Source: Palleniella intestinalis (GTDB lineage Bacteria > Bacteroidota > Bacteroidia > Bacteroidales > Bacteroidaceae). Taken from it: 64,000 nucleotides of DNA. The DNA lies in the NCBI RefSeq assembly GCF_013166595.1, contig NZ_JABKKG010000005.1, forward strand, positions 250,083 through 314,082, given 5' to 3'. The notes beneath the pieces were generated by a model. The model did no database searches, was not told where the DNA came from, and worked only from the letters and a program-made list of their open reading frames with translations. Below, one piece after another: positions 1-9,207 of the stretch. Within the stretch, counting starts at the first letter, position 1. Each line of letters opens with the position of its first letter. Position numbers and translations under genes: made by a program.

Positions 1-22
1 ACAGTGGTCAAACCGTCACGCG

Positions 23-238
23 CTATAGTTTGCCTGTTGTCAGCTCATCATTAAGATAACAGTAGACATAGCCCGGATTCTGATACATCAGCCCTGTATG
101 CTCATTGCACATTTTCTCGTATGTCTCTGAATTATACACTATGTCCAAAGCACTTTCCACATCAGTTGCCAAGCCTTCCTGAAGCACACGCTTTGCAAGA
201 TCTATCGTCATGGTCTCTATAAAATATGCCTTTTCCAT
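23..238 (-). CDS. Small conserved-type protein of unknown function (71 aa)
   Basis: A 71-residue acidic soluble protein with no signal peptide or membrane segment. Its start carries MTIDLAKRVLQEG and its end has a Tyr-rich stretch (PGYVYCYLNDEL). I recall similar short proteins in Bacteroidales, sometimes next to DUF3791/DUF3990-type genes in toxin-antitoxin-like cassettes. That memory is not verifiable here, because the downstream partner would lie left of the window. A TAnnTTTG-type box sits about 27 bases upstream, so it probably has its own promoter. It reads as a real gene; its function is unknown. Confidence 0.6.
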   Translation of the reverse strand: MEKAYFIETMTIDLAKRVLQEGLATDVESALDIVYNSETYEKMCNEHTGLMYQNPGYVYCYLNDELTTGKL

Positions 239-264
239 AAAATGTAATTATTTGGTTTGCAATG

Positions 265-272
265 CAAAAATA
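265..272 (-). promoter_or_regulatory. Promoter -7 box for the 71-aa gene
   Basis: On the minus strand the bases read TATTTTTG, matching the Bacteroidetes -7 consensus TAnnTTTG, 26 bases before the ATG at 238. No convincing -33 TTTG was seen. Confidence 0.4.
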
Positions 273-337
273 CAATCTTTTACTGTAATGACCAAACTTT
301 ATGTGAAAAAAACGGAGAAATGCAGGGTACAGAAACA

Positions 338-420
338 ACAAAAGGTGACACTTCAATAATGAAATATCACCTTATTACAATGTGAAAGGTTGGCTTTTGC
401 CATATATTGGCTTTTCATGT
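338..420. repeat. Intergenic modular repeat cluster, copy A
   Basis: The stretch between dnaB and the 71-aa gene holds short words of the AAAGGTnAC type in both orientations: AAAGGTGACA at 341, TATCACCTT near 365, and GAAAGGTTGG near 385. Similar clusters lie at 15131, 23180, 51871 and 61889. This is the most degenerate of the five. Confidence 0.45.
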
Positions 421-444
421 GCCGGCAGGCATTGGAAAATCCTA

Positions 445-2019
445 TTATTGATAAGGATAGTCTGACAACTCTTCAAGTCCTGCCGTAGAGGGCGGGACGT
501 CACCGGAAAGAGGGTCATTCTCACCTCCGCCGAGAGCTGAGCTTATAATCTCACCGTCCATAGGACCGACATTGTCTATCGGAGCATAACGCTCGTTCTT
601 GTTGGCGAAGCGTGTGAACTCGCCACGGAACGACACAAGGACATCCTTTGTGGCACCCTTACGGTGCTTGGCAATGATAATCTGTGCCATGCCGCGAAGG
701 TCTTGGCCTGTGGCACTGTCCTCCAAAATGTGGTAGTACTCCGGACGGTGGACGAACTGCACCATATCGGCGTCCTGCTCTATAGAGCCGGACTCGCGGA
801 GGTCAGACAACTGCGGACGCTTGGAGTCTATGCCCTTGGCATCGCCATCGCCACGGCTTTCCACGGAACGGTTGAGCTGTGAGAGGGCAAGGACGGGGAC
901 ATCAAGCTCTTTGGCAAGGCCTTTCAGCGAGCCGGAAATCTTTGAAACCTCCTCCTGTCGTGAGTTGAACTTCATGCCGTTGGCATTCATCAGCTGGAGG
1001 TAGTCAATCATGATTATCTTGACTCCTTTCTCCTTCACCAGTCGGCGTGCCTTGGTGCGGAGCTCAAAGACGGAGAGTCCGGGAGTGTCGTCTATATAAA
1101 GAGGTGCGCCATCAAGCTTGCGGAGGTTCTGGTCAAGGCGTGCCCACTCCTCATTGGTCAGCTGGCCGTTGAGAATCTTGTGTCCCGGAATCTCGCAGAC
1201 ATTGGAGATGAGTCGGTTGACAAGCTGCACGTTGCTCATTTCGAGAGAGAAGAACGCTATCGGAATGCGGTAGTCGACGGCAATGTTCTTAGCCACGGAG
1301 AGGGCGTAAGAGGTTTTTCCCATGGCAGGGCGTCCGGCGATGATGACAAGGTCGGAGGGCTGCCACCCTGAGGTGACGGCATCGAGGTCGTCAAGTCCTG
1401 ACGGCACACCGGTCAGTCCGCCGCTGTTCGCCGCCGCTTTCTGCAGGATTTCGTAGGCTTTCTTCACCACAGGGTCAATCTGTGTGTAGTCCTGCTTCAT
1501 GTTCTTCTGCGAGAGCTGGAACAGTGCGCCTTCCGCTTCCTGCATGAGCAGGTCGGTGTCGACAGTCTCGTCAAATGCCTTTGTCTCTATGTCACTGGCA
1601 TAGCTTATGAGCTGGCGCGCCATGTATTTCTGTGCAAGGATACGGCTGTGGTACTCCACATTGGCAGAGGACGACACCTTTGCGGACAATTCCACGACAT
1701 ACGGAGCACCGCCCGCCTCATCAAGCGTGCCCATTTTCTTCAGTTCTTCCGACACGGTGATGATGTCGGCAGGTCGCTCGCTCATGTTCAGGGTCTGTAT
1801 GGCAGTGAAGATTTGCTTATGGCGTGGGTCGTAGAACGTGTCAGGATGGAGCAGTTCGCTGACCACTCCGAATGCCTCAGCGTCTATCAGCAATGCTCCA
1901 AGCACCACCTGTTCCACATCCAATGCCTGTGGTGGCAAGTGTCCGTAAGTGTTGTCTATCGGCGCAGGCTGTTGCCTTCTCGTCCTGCTTCGCCGGCTTG
2001 TTTCTTCTGTTGATGGCAT
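445..2019 (-). CDS. dnaB: Replicative DNA helicase DnaB
   Basis: Hexameric 5'-3' helicase that unwinds the replication fork and recruits primase. The 524-residue protein has the N-terminal DnaB domain (about 30-130) and a RecA-like C-terminal domain. Walker A is GRPAMGKTS at 229-237 and Walker B is IIMIDYLQL near 335-343. The loop SQLNRSVESR (380-389) and PQLSDLRESGSIEQDAD (402-418) are family signatures. The first 28 residues are a basic disordered tail, and the C-terminus carries an acidic Gly/Pro-rich tail after residue 485. No intein interrupts the ATPase domain. It is apparently monocistronic, with a TAnnTTTG box about 110 bases upstream. Confidence 0.98.
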   Translation of the reverse strand: MPSTEETSRRSRTRRQQPAPIDNTYGHLPPQALDVEQVVLGALLIDAEAFGVVSELLHPDTFYDPRHKQIFTAIQTLNMSERPADIITVSEELKKMGTLDEAGGAPYVVELSAKVSSSANVEYHSRILAQKYMARQLISYASDIETKAFDETVDTDLLMQEAEGALFQLSQKNMKQDYTQIDPVVKKAYEILQKAAANSGGLTGVPSGLDDLDAVTSGWQPSDLVIIAGRPAMGKTSYALSVAKNIAVDYRIPIAFFSLEMSNVQLVNRLISNVCEIPGHKILNGQLTNEEWARLDQNLRKLDGAPLYIDDTPGLSVFELRTKARRLVKEKGVKIIMIDYLQLMNANGMKFNSRQEEVSKISGSLKGLAKELDVPVLALSQLNRSVESRGDGDAKGIDSKRPQLSDLRESGSIEQDADMVQFVHRPEYYHILEDSATGQDLRGMAQIIIAKHRKGATKDVLVSFRGEFTRFANKNERYAPIDNVGPMDGEIISSALGGGENDPLSGDVPPSTAGLEELSDYPYQ

Positions 2020-2127
2020 AATCGTGGTATAGTCTGTTTGTTTTTGTTTTCTGTCATTATCAGCAAAATGTCCTGACCTGCAATGTTTTCAGCACAATTG
2101 CAAGCCTGCCTGCTGTCTATTCGGCTA

Positions 2128-2135
2128 CAAAGTTA
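2128..2135 (-). promoter_or_regulatory. Promoter -7 box upstream of dnaB
   Basis: The minus strand reads TAACTTTG, a match to TAnnTTTG, about 110 bases before the dnaB start. The gap to dnaB holds no other gene. Confidence 0.5.
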
Positions 2136-2230
2136 TAAAATTTAATTCAGAATCAAGAAGCAAGGATTTTATATTTTCATGTAACCTTTGAAAAATATCA
2201 TTCTGCAAATAATATAATATACATATATTA

Positions 2231-2264
2231 AAAGGCTGATTCCATGTCTCAGGAACCAGCCTTT
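2231..2264 (-). terminator. Intrinsic terminator of asnS
   Basis: A 13-bp stem (2231-2243 with 2252-2264, one G-T pair) and an 8-base loop, followed on the minus strand by TTTTAATATA. It lies about 55 bases beyond the asnS stop. Confidence 0.75.
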
Positions 2265-2319
2265 CAATACATATTCTGTTTACTTTCTGTCTGAAAGTTG
2301 TGCTATTACTTGTGCTTTT

Positions 2320-3741
2320 TTAGAACTCTGCGTTGTTCGGAGTACGTGGGAACGGAATGACATCACGGATGTTCTGCATACCTGTAACGAAGAGGATAAG
2401 TCGCTCGAAGCCAAGTCCGAAGCCTGCATGTGGGCATGAGCCGTACTTGCGTGTGTCAAGATACCATGACATGTCCTTCATAGGAATGTTGCGACGCTCT
2501 ATCTCTCCCATCAGCTTATCATAGCTTTCCTCACGGACTGAGCCACCGATGATTTCGCCAATCTGTGGGAAGAGGACGTCGGTTCCCTGTACGGTCTCCT
2601 CCATTTCCTTGCCCATGCAGACAGGTTTCTCGGCGTCTATCTTCATGTAGAATGCCTTTATCTCCTTCGGATAGTTGGTCATGATGACAGGCTTCTTGAA
2701 GTATTCCTCGACGAGGTAACGCTCATGCTCGGAAGCAAGGTCATCGCCCCAATTGCAAGGATAGTCGAATTTCTTTCCGCCCTTGATTGCCTCTTGGAGT
2801 ATTTCGATGCCCTTTGTGTAAGGCAGGCGCACGAATTCTGTGTTCACGACTCCCTGAAGACGCTCAAGAAGTCCCTTGTCTATCATCTTGTTGAGGAACT
2901 CAAGGTCGTCCTTGCAGTTGTCAAGAGCCCACTGCACGCAGTACTTGATGAACTCTTCCTCAAGGTCCATGAGCTCATCCAAGTCCATGAACGCTATTTC
3001 CGGCTCTATCATCCAGAACTCAGCAAGGTGGCGCGGAGTGTTGGAGTTCTCTGCTCGGAACGTAGGTCCGAAGGTGTAAATGCCTCCAAGAGCAGTAGCA
3101 CCAAGCTCACCTTCCAGCTGTCCGGACACAGTAAGTGATGTCTGCTTGCCGAAGAAATCATCATCGTACATAATCTGTCCGTTCTCATCCTTCTTCAAGT
3201 TGTAGAGGTTCTTTGTCGTAACCTGGAACATCTGTCCTGCACCTTCACAGTCAGAGGCTGTGATGAGTGGAGTGTGGAAATAGAAATATCCCTTGTTATG
3301 GAAGAATGTATGGATGGCCATTGCCATGTTGTGGCGTATGCGCATGATTGCTCCGAAAGTGTTGGTACGCAGACGGAGGTGCGCATACTGGCGCATGTAC
3401 TCAAATGTCTGTCCTTTCTTCTGCATAGGATAGTCAGCACCGCAAAGACCATAAATCTCAATGTTGCTGCATTGGATTTCAGATGTCTGACCTTTGCCTT
3501 GGCTTTCGACGAGAGTTCCTACGGCACAGATACATGCACCGGTGGTAATCTGCTTGAGCAATTCAGCGTCAAACTTGTCAGTGTCACAGACAAGCTGCAC
3601 ATTATTTATAGTAGAACCATCGTTAAGAGCGATGAAGTCAACAGCCTTGCTGCTGCGGTGGGTACGCACCCAACCCTTTACGCAAACATCCTTGCCGAAC
3701 TCTGTGCTTTTAAGGATGTCTATAACTTTTGTTCTTTTCAT
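2320..3741 (-). CDS. asnS: Asparaginyl-tRNA synthetase
   Basis: Class II aminoacyl-tRNA synthetase charging tRNA-Asn. The 473 residues have an N-terminal OB-fold anticodon-binding domain (about 15-105, with VKGWVRTHR) and the catalytic core. Motif 2 is seen as [12 protein letters not shown] (228-239) and motif 3 as GLGFERLI (442-449). The [17 protein letters not shown] stretch (111-127) before the core fits AsnRS better than AspRS. Length and ends are normal. The start is the ATG at 3741, just after the terminator of the upstream pseudouridine synthase gene. Confidence 0.97.
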   Translation of the reverse strand: MKRTKVIDILKSTEFGKDVCVKGWVRTHRSSKAVDFIALNDGSTINNVQLVCDTDKFDAELLKQITTGACICAVGTLVESQGKGQTSEIQCSNIEIYGLCGADYPMQKKGQTFEYMRQYAHLRLRTNTFGAIMRIRHNMAMAIHTFFHNKGYFYFHTPLITASDCEGAGQMFQVTTKNLYNLKKDENGQIMYDDDFFGKQTSLTVSGQLEGELGATALGGIYTFGPTFRAENSNTPRHLAEFWMIEPEIAFMDLDELMDLEEEFIKYCVQWALDNCKDDLEFLNKMIDKGLLERLQGVVNTEFVRLPYTKGIEILQEAIKGGKKFDYPCNWGDDLASEHERYLVEEYFKKPVIMTNYPKEIKAFYMKIDAEKPVCMGKEMEETVQGTDVLFPQIGEIIGGSVREESYDKLMGEIERRNIPMKDMSWYLDTRKYGSCPHAGFGLGFERLILFVTGMQNIRDVIPFPRTPNNAEF

Positions 3742-3783
3742 AGATGAACGTTATTTATTATATGTATGTCTGGTAAAAAAACA

Positions 3784-3825
3784 CCTTGCCTTTTCATTGG
3801 ATGTCAGTCCTCGGAAAAGGCAAGG
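3784..3825 (-). terminator. Intrinsic terminator of the pseudouridine synthase gene
   Basis: A perfect 12-bp stem (3784-3795 with 3814-3825) followed on the minus strand by TGTTTTTTTAC. It lies about 60 bases beyond the stop at 3884 and separates it from asnS. Confidence 0.85.
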
Positions 3826-3883
3826 ATTGCCATATTTTCATTGTGTACTGTCACTATTGTATGATGCCACACGTAATATTACG

Positions 3884-5254
3884 TTATTCGCAAGCACCCA
3901 TGCGCAGCATGTCTACCTCTTTCTCTGTGAGGAATCGCCAGTCACCACGGCGGAGATTCTTCTTTGTAAGACCTGCAAACTGTACGCGGTCAAGCTTGAT
4001 GACCCGGTAGCCGAGGCTCTCAAAGATACGGCGCACAATACGGTTCTTGCCGGAATGTATCTCTATGCCAACTTGCTTCTTGTCAGTAGGAGAAGCATAG
4101 TCCACAGCATCAGCCTTGATTAGTCCGTCCTCAAGTTCAATGCCTTCGGCTATCTTGTTTATGTCATGTGCCGTCACGTTCTTGTCACAGAAGACATGAT
4201 AGACCTTCTTCTTAAGGAAGCGCGGATGTGTCAGTTTGGAAGCCATCTCACCATCATTGGTAAGCAGCAGCACACCTGTTGTGTTACGGTCAAGGCGTCC
4301 TACAGGGTAGATGCGTTCAGGACATGCGTCCTTTACGAGATCCATGACAGTCTTGCGGTTCTGCGGGTCATCGGAAGTGGTGACATAGTCCTTTGGCTTG
4401 TTGAGAAGGACATAAACCTTCTTCTCGATTGACACCGGTTGGTCGTGGAAGACAATCTTATCGGAACGGAGAACCCTTGTTCCCAGTTCTGTCACTACGT
4501 TGCCGTTGACAGTCACCAAGCCTGCCTGTATGAAGTCATCAGCTTCACGGCGGCTGCAGATACCTGCATTTGCAAGGTACTTGTTAAGACGTATAGGTGC
4601 ATTCGGGTCAATGTGAGCCTCACTGTACTCTATACGCTTCTTGTGGCTGTATTTTGCATTCGGGTCATAATCAGAGGTACGTGGCCTGCGGAAGTTCCCT
4701 CCCTGCTGGTTGGTGTAGCCGCCACGGCTGAAGCCTCCCTGCTGACCATAACCACCGCGGTTATAGCCACCACGGTTATAACCGCCCTGCCGGTCATAGC
4801 CTCCATTATTGTTATAGCGAGGTCTTGGCTGGAAGCCGCCCTCTTTCATTTCCCCTTCATTATTGTTGTTATATCTTGGACGGTAGCCCCCCTGCTGGTT
4901 ATTGTAGCTGTTCTGCTGGCCATAGCCGCCACGATTATAGCCATTTCGGTTATAATTGCTGCTGCCGCCATTGCCCCCGTTGAAACGTGGACGCTGTCCA
5001 TACGGACGGCGCTCACCCTGCTGGGCATTGTCATGGAAAGCAGAGCCGAAACCTTCCGGACGGAAACTTCCCTCATTGTTATTACTGTAGCGCGGACGGT
5101 CTGAGCCATACTGTGGGCGAACGATACGCGTACGTGGTCGTTGTGGACGTCCTTCGCTGCTGTACTCTCTGTTGAATGCCGGCTTGCGGTAGCCCTCACG
5201 GCCACTTTCCTCAAAGCCCTTCTCTGTCTTGTCTTTATCAAATTCCTGGTTCAT
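3884..5254 (-). CDS. rRNA pseudouridine synthase (RluB/RsuA family) with Gly/Asn/Arg-rich extension
   Basis: Isomerises a specific uridine of rRNA to pseudouridine. The S4 RNA-binding domain spans about 220-258 (IRLNKYLANAGICSRREAD). The catalytic domain follows, with GRLDRNTTG at 319-327 where Asp322 is the expected catalytic residue, and the GKNRIVRRIFESLG motif at 402-415. The first 215 residues are low-complexity, rich in Gly, Asn, Arg, Tyr and Gln, with repeats of the form YNRGGY. Such heads are common in Bacteroidales homologues and probably bind RNA. The exact target uridine cannot be told from sequence. A long open frame on the opposite strand (4439-5104) is a by-product of this composition. 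Confidence 0.92.
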   Translation of the reverse strand: MNQEFDKDKTEKGFEESGREGYRKPAFNREYSSEGRPQRPRTRIVRPQYGSDRPRYSNNNEGSFRPEGFGSAFHDNAQQGERRPYGQRPRFNGGNGGSSNYNRNGYNRGGYGQQNSYNNQQGGYRPRYNNNNEGEMKEGGFQPRPRYNNNGGYDRQGGYNRGGYNRGGYGQQGGFSRGGYTNQQGGNFRRPRTSDYDPNAKYSHKKRIEYSEAHIDPNAPIRLNKYLANAGICSRREADDFIQAGLVTVNGNVVTELGTRVLRSDKIVFHDQPVSIEKKVYVLLNKPKDYVTTSDDPQNRKTVMDLVKDACPERIYPVGRLDRNTTGVLLLTNDGEMASKLTHPRFLKKKVYHVFCDKNVTAHDINKIAEGIELEDGLIKADAVDYASPTDKKQVGIEIHSGKNRIVRRIFESLGYRVIKLDRVQFAGLTKKNLRRGDWRFLTEKEVDMLRMGACE

Positions 5255-5416
5255 TTTTGTTTGAAGATTAAGTGATGATAGTTCTGTTCAATTACTTTTT
5301 CTCTGACTCTCGCGAGCCGTCTCTTGTCTGTTTTTTCTGTGTTTCTGTTATTGTTATTTAGTTTTTAAATTATAAAATTACTTGGTCATGCCCCCTTTCC
5401 GACACATTCCTGTTTA

Positions 5417-6787
5417 TCAGATGCCGGTATAATTAGAAGGAGTTATAGCCATCAACTCTTCCTTTACCTTGTCGCTGACATCGAGAGTCTTCACAAACTC
5501 ATGGATAGTCTCCTCAGTCATCTTTGTGTTTGTGCGTGTGAGAGCCTTAAGAGCCTCATAAGGATGAGGGTAAGCCTCACGGCGCAAGATTGTCTGTATA
5601 GCCTCAGCAACAACAGCCCAAGTGTTGTCAAGGTCATTCTGCAAAGCCTCTTCATTGAGAATCAGCTTGCGCAAGCCTTTCAGTGTGCTCTGTATGGCGA
5701 TGACACCATGTCCGAGCGGAGTACCGATATTACGCAGTACTGTGGAGTCTGTAAGGTCACGCTGCAGACGGCTGACAGGGAGCTTTGCAGCAAGGAACTG
5801 CAGGATAGCGTTTGCAATGCCGAGGTTGCCTTCCGAGTTCTCGAAATCAATAGGGTTAACCTTATGCGGCATTGCAGAAGAGCCGACCTCGCCCGCCTTG
5901 ATTTTCTGCTTGAAATACTCCATGGAGATGTACATCCAGAAGTCACGGTCAAGGTCAATGATTATAGTGTTTATGCGCCTGATGGCATCAAAGATTGCGC
6001 CAAGGTGGTCATAGTTGGAAATCTGTGTGGTGAACTGTTCGCGCTCAAGTCCGAGCTTCTCTGCCACGAACCTGTTGCCAAACTCACGCCAGTCATATTC
6101 CGGGTAAGCGACATGATGAGCATTGTAATTACCTGTTGCGCCGCCGAACTTGGCAGTGAACTTGCAGTTCTTAAGAAGAGCAAGCTGCTCCTCAAGACGG
6201 TAGACAAAGACCATCACCTCTTTGCCGAGGCGTGTAGGAGATGCAGGCTGTCCGTGAGTCTTTGCAAGCATTGAGACATTGTCCCACTCTGCGGCATAGT
6301 CACGCAGTTGCTGTATAAGTTCTTCCACCTGAGGATAATAAACCTCCTCAAGAGCCTCCTTTATGGAGAGAGGCACAGAAGTGTTGTTAATATCCTGAGA
6401 TGTCAGTCCGAAATGGATAAACTCCTTGAATGGTTCAAAATACCCCTCAGCAACGACACCGTCGGCAGCCATAGAGTCCAGTTTCTCCTTTATGAAATAC
6501 TCCACCGCCTTGACATCATGGTTAGTCACCTTCTCTATATCCTTCACGCGCTGTGCGTCAGCCACAGAGAAATCCCCATAGATGCTGCGCAATGCAGGGA
6601 AGAGGTTCTTGTCAAAACCCGCAAGCTGTGGAAGAGGGAGTTCACAAAGAGTGATGAAATACTCAATTTCCACTCTTACACGGTAACGTATGAGAGCGTA
6701 TTCTGAGAAATAACCGGCGAGGCAGTCAGTCTTGCCACGATAGCGTCCATCGATTGGAGAGATAGCTGTAAGTAGTTCGAGATTCAT
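5417..6787 (-). CDS. purB: Adenylosuccinate lyase
   Basis: Cleaves SAICAR to AICAR plus fumarate, and adenylosuccinate to AMP plus fumarate, in purine synthesis. The 456-residue protein is of the fumarase/aspartase superfamily. The signature SSAMPHKVNPIDFE is at 303-316, the flexible loop that carries the catalytic serine. AKTHGQPASPT (175-185) and TSQDINNTS (129-137) hold the other active-site His and Thr/Ser residues. The N-terminus (AISPIDGRY) matches the longer E. coli-type PurB. A TATATTTG box lies about 85 bases upstream, so it is probably transcribed alone. Confidence 0.97.
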   Translation of the reverse strand: MNLELLTAISPIDGRYRGKTDCLAGYFSEYALIRYRVRVEIEYFITLCELPLPQLAGFDKNLFPALRSIYGDFSVADAQRVKDIEKVTNHDVKAVEYFIKEKLDSMAADGVVAEGYFEPFKEFIHFGLTSQDINNTSVPLSIKEALEEVYYPQVEELIQQLRDYAAEWDNVSMLAKTHGQPASPTRLGKEVMVFVYRLEEQLALLKNCKFTAKFGGATGNYNAHHVAYPEYDWREFGNRFVAEKLGLEREQFTTQISNYDHLGAIFDAIRRINTIIIDLDRDFWMYISMEYFKQKIKAGEVGSSAMPHKVNPIDFENSEGNLGIANAILQFLAAKLPVSRLQRDLTDSTVLRNIGTPLGHGVIAIQSTLKGLRKLILNEEALQNDLDNTWAVVAEAIQTILRREAYPHPYEALKALTRTNTKMTEETIHEFVKTLDVSDKVKEELMAITPSNYTGI

Positions 6788-6871
6788 TGCACCTTATTGA
6801 AAATACGTGTTTTCTTTAGTTCTGCGGTCCACAGCCATACGACTGTCCCGCCATTTAATAAAATTAAAGTG

Positions 6872-6879
6872 CAAATATA
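6872..6879 (-). promoter_or_regulatory. Promoter -7 box upstream of purB
   Basis: The minus strand reads TATATTTG, an exact TAnnTTTG match, about 85 bases before the purB ATG. The rest of 6880-7085 is AT-rich and I see no gene in it. Confidence 0.5.
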
Positions 6880-7085
6880 CTTATTTTCCAAGAAATAAAA
6901 GAATTTCCACCACTACTTTTATTTACTGTTAAGTAATAATTAACAATAATCAACAACCTCAACCACCCATACCACAAAATAAAAAAAACTGCAACTCTTG
7001 GAAACATTCCGAAGAATCACAGAATCATATTCTCTTTACAACTTCTTATATTGTGCAGATATTGTATGTGTATGTGTACGTGATG

Positions 7086-7160
7086 TGGGCGCTGAGGGAT
7101 TCGAACCCCCGACCCTCTGCTTGTAAGGCAGACGCTCTGAACCAACTGAGCTAAGCGCCC
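7086..7160 (-). tRNA. tRNA-Val (anticodon TAC)
   Basis: The minus strand folds as a standard cloverleaf. The acceptor stem GGGCGCT pairs with AGCGCCC. The D-arm is GCTC...GAGC. The anticodon loop CTTACAA gives anticodon TAC, which reads GTA valine codons. The T-loop is TTCGAAT. The discriminator base is A and the 3' CCA is not encoded (the next bases are CAT). A promoter box sits about 50 bases upstream. It has no tRNA neighbours. Confidence 0.97.
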
Positions 7161-7207
7161 GTCGTCGCTGTGACGGTGTCAGGCAAACCATTTCTGAATT
7201 GCGAGTG

Positions 7208-7215
7208 CAAAGGTA
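7208..7215 (-). promoter_or_regulatory. Promoter -7 box upstream of tRNA-Val
   Basis: The minus strand reads TACCTTTG, a TAnnTTTG match, 47 bases before the mature tRNA 5' end. Confidence 0.5.
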
Positions 7216-7514
7216 CACACTTTTTCCGAGCCCTGCAAGTTTTGAAGAAGTTTTTTGTATAGTAATGGAGAAAAAGTTTGGTTTGGTTGATTTAAATTAA
7301 TACTGATAGTGGAGGTACATTATTATATTATGTGGGAGCATGAGGATTCATAAGGGAACGTGATAAAACATGAGGAAACATGATGCGCCATGGGGAAGCA
7401 TGAAGGGAGAAGAGTGAAGGGGGAATCATGAAAGGGGGGGGGGGACATTAGAGAACATGATAAATAATTTATGTGGCGGTGGAGGTCACATCTTGTTGCA
7501 AGAGAAGATACCAT
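7216..7514. other. Gene-free spacer with an 11-G run and repeated CATG words
   Basis: This lies between the menD stop and the tRNA promoter. From about 7330 to 7460 the plus strand is purine-rich and the word CATGA or CATGG recurs every 10-30 bases. A run of eleven G lies at 7434-7444. A short minus-strand open frame (7323-7514) has biased composition and no start context, so I do not call it a gene. No intrinsic terminator for menD was recognised. Confidence 0.6.
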
Positions 7515-9200
7515 TCACCCTATGCTTCTTCCAAAAAGTCCATGCAACGCACAATAATATTCTTCCAATGCCTGCGCATCCTCTGTCACATCGGTGAAGA
7601 CTTCAAGCAACAAAGGGCGGTCAGAGGCCATGGAAACAAACGCCTTCATCTGCAGTTCAAGCTCTTCCGCATTACGGACAGAGAGATAGCCGACACCGTG
7701 GGCGTCACAGATACCGCGAGCATTTGCCGTATGAGCACCAGCAATATGAGTGCCACATACAGGCGAAGATTCAAGCCCCGGCAACCGGTGGAATATCCCG
7801 CCACAGTTGTTGTTCAGCAAAAGAATGCGGAAATTACCCTGCAAATTACTATTCCACAATGCATTACAATCATAGAAAAAACTAAGGTCGCCTATGACAC
7901 AATACACCGGCGTGTCACAAACCGCAGCGAATCCGGCAGCCGCAGACAACGTCCCTTCTATGCCATTCACACCACGGTTGACATAGACATAACGGTCGGC
8001 ATAAATATTCGCAAGGCGCACAGCAGAACTGTTGGCATAATGCACAATACAATTGTCACCAACAAGGCTCTCAAACCTCTTCACTGCCAGCATCTGCGAA
8101 TAGCAAGGAACATGCTCCACAGCATGCTCTGACACACAATCAAGAGCAGTCTTCCACCTCGCAAAGAACGCCTTTGCACTGTTTTCCAAGTACTTGGCAC
8201 TACCCTCCAACAATGAAGCAATACCACAGAAAACATCCTCTGGAGAGCTTTCGATGACAATAGTCTGATTCATGAATGTGTCATGCACCTCACCGTCTTC
8301 GCTCACAGCCCACGTCTCAACGTCCGAAAGCCTGCGAAAGAGTTTCCTCAGACGCTTGCTTACGATTGTGTCACCTGCATAAAGGATGAAATCAGGCATA
8401 TAGCCAGCATTGTCCATGACACACGACAGCACCTCATCAAAATGTACCGCACCCAATCCAGGACTAAGCGGTTCCTGCAAGACTGTCACCCTTTCTGATA
8501 CAGCACGCAACGCCTTTGCCAATTTCTCACTATACCTATGCTGCCCGACAACAACCATCGGACGTGACGAGGCACAGACCCTATTGACAATTCCCTCACA
8601 AGCCTCAGGCGCAAAGCCACTTACGCCCAACCTGCGAATAACCCTTTCGTCAGGAAGACTGCCGACATTGAACACAAACAAAGGCTCCGTTATCGGGACA
8701 TTTATATGCACCGGGCAACCACCATTACTGTCTGCCGCAAGCAAAGCCTCATTGACAAGGCGGTTGCAATGCCAACGCTCATCACCACTCTGCGGTTCAG
8801 GCAATGCAACACACTTTGCCACAAAACCGCCAAAAGCATCAGGCTGCGGCAACGTCTGCCCATCAAGCTGTCCTATCCACGCCATCGGACGGTCGGCAGA
8901 AACAACAACCAACGGCACATGCCGATAGAATGCCTCTGCCACAGCAGGCGCAAGATTAAGCAATGCAGAGCCGGATGTCACACACACAGCTACCGGCCCG
9001 CCTGCAGCCAGAGCCACACCTATGGCATAGAACCCTGCCGAACGCTCATCAGTCACAGGATGACAGGTGATGTCATCGCACTCGTTCAGATTATGCACAA
9101 TAGGAGCATTGCGCGAACCCGGGCACACAACGGCATGCCTTACCCCATGCTTCACAAGCAAAGATGTCAGTATGTTTATGTTTTCCTTGCAGCTATACAT
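7515..9200 (-). CDS. menD: SEPHCHC synthase MenD (menaquinone synthesis)
   Basis: Thiamine-diphosphate enzyme joining isochorismate and 2-oxoglutarate to form SEPHCHC. The 561 residues show the N-terminal pyrimidine-binding domain with PGSRNAPI (27-34) and the glutamate that activates ThDP in TDERSAGFYAIG (50-61, Glu52). The C-terminal diphosphate-binding motif starts at GDLSFFYD (437-444) and ends at NNCGGIF (464-470). It begins 7 bases after the menF stop, so the two are surely cotranscribed. The next men genes expected in Bacteroidales (menB, menC, menE) do not follow; a spacer and a tRNA gene come instead. Confidence 0.96.
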   Translation of the reverse strand: MYSCKENINILTSLLVKHGVRHAVVCPGSRNAPIVHNLNECDDITCHPVTDERSAGFYAIGVALAAGGPVAVCVTSGSALLNLAPAVAEAFYRHVPLVVVSADRPMAWIGQLDGQTLPQPDAFGGFVAKCVALPEPQSGDERWHCNRLVNEALLAADSNGGCPVHINVPITEPLFVFNVGSLPDERVIRRLGVSGFAPEACEGIVNRVCASSRPMVVVGQHRYSEKLAKALRAVSERVTVLQEPLSPGLGAVHFDEVLSCVMDNAGYMPDFILYAGDTIVSKRLRKLFRRLSDVETWAVSEDGEVHDTFMNQTIVIESSPEDVFCGIASLLEGSAKYLENSAKAFFARWKTALDCVSEHAVEHVPCYSQMLAVKRFESLVGDNCIVHYANSSAVRLANIYADRYVYVNRGVNGIEGTLSAAAGFAAVCDTPVYCVIGDLSFFYDCNALWNSNLQGNFRILLLNNNCGGIFHRLPGLESSPVCGTHIAGAHTANARGICDAHGVGYLSVRNAEELELQMKAFVSMASDRPLLLEVFTDVTEDAQALEEYYCALHGLFGRSIG

Positions 9201-9207
9201 CTTATAA

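Noticed and set aside
4439..5104. 221-codon open frame opposite the pseudouridine synthase gene
   Set aside because: It mirrors the Gly/Asn/Arg-rich coding repeats and has Val/Ala/Ile low complexity with no start context.
5501..6274. 257-codon open frame antisense to purB
   Set aside because: It is a shadow of purB with Cys/Leu-rich, domain-free sequence.
7086..7160. 60-codon frame covering the tRNA
   Set aside because: The cloverleaf is complete, and the frame is only its translation.
7323..7514. 63-codon frame directly after menD
   Set aside because: It is coded by the purine-rich CATG spacer, with Ser/Pro/His low complexity and no family.
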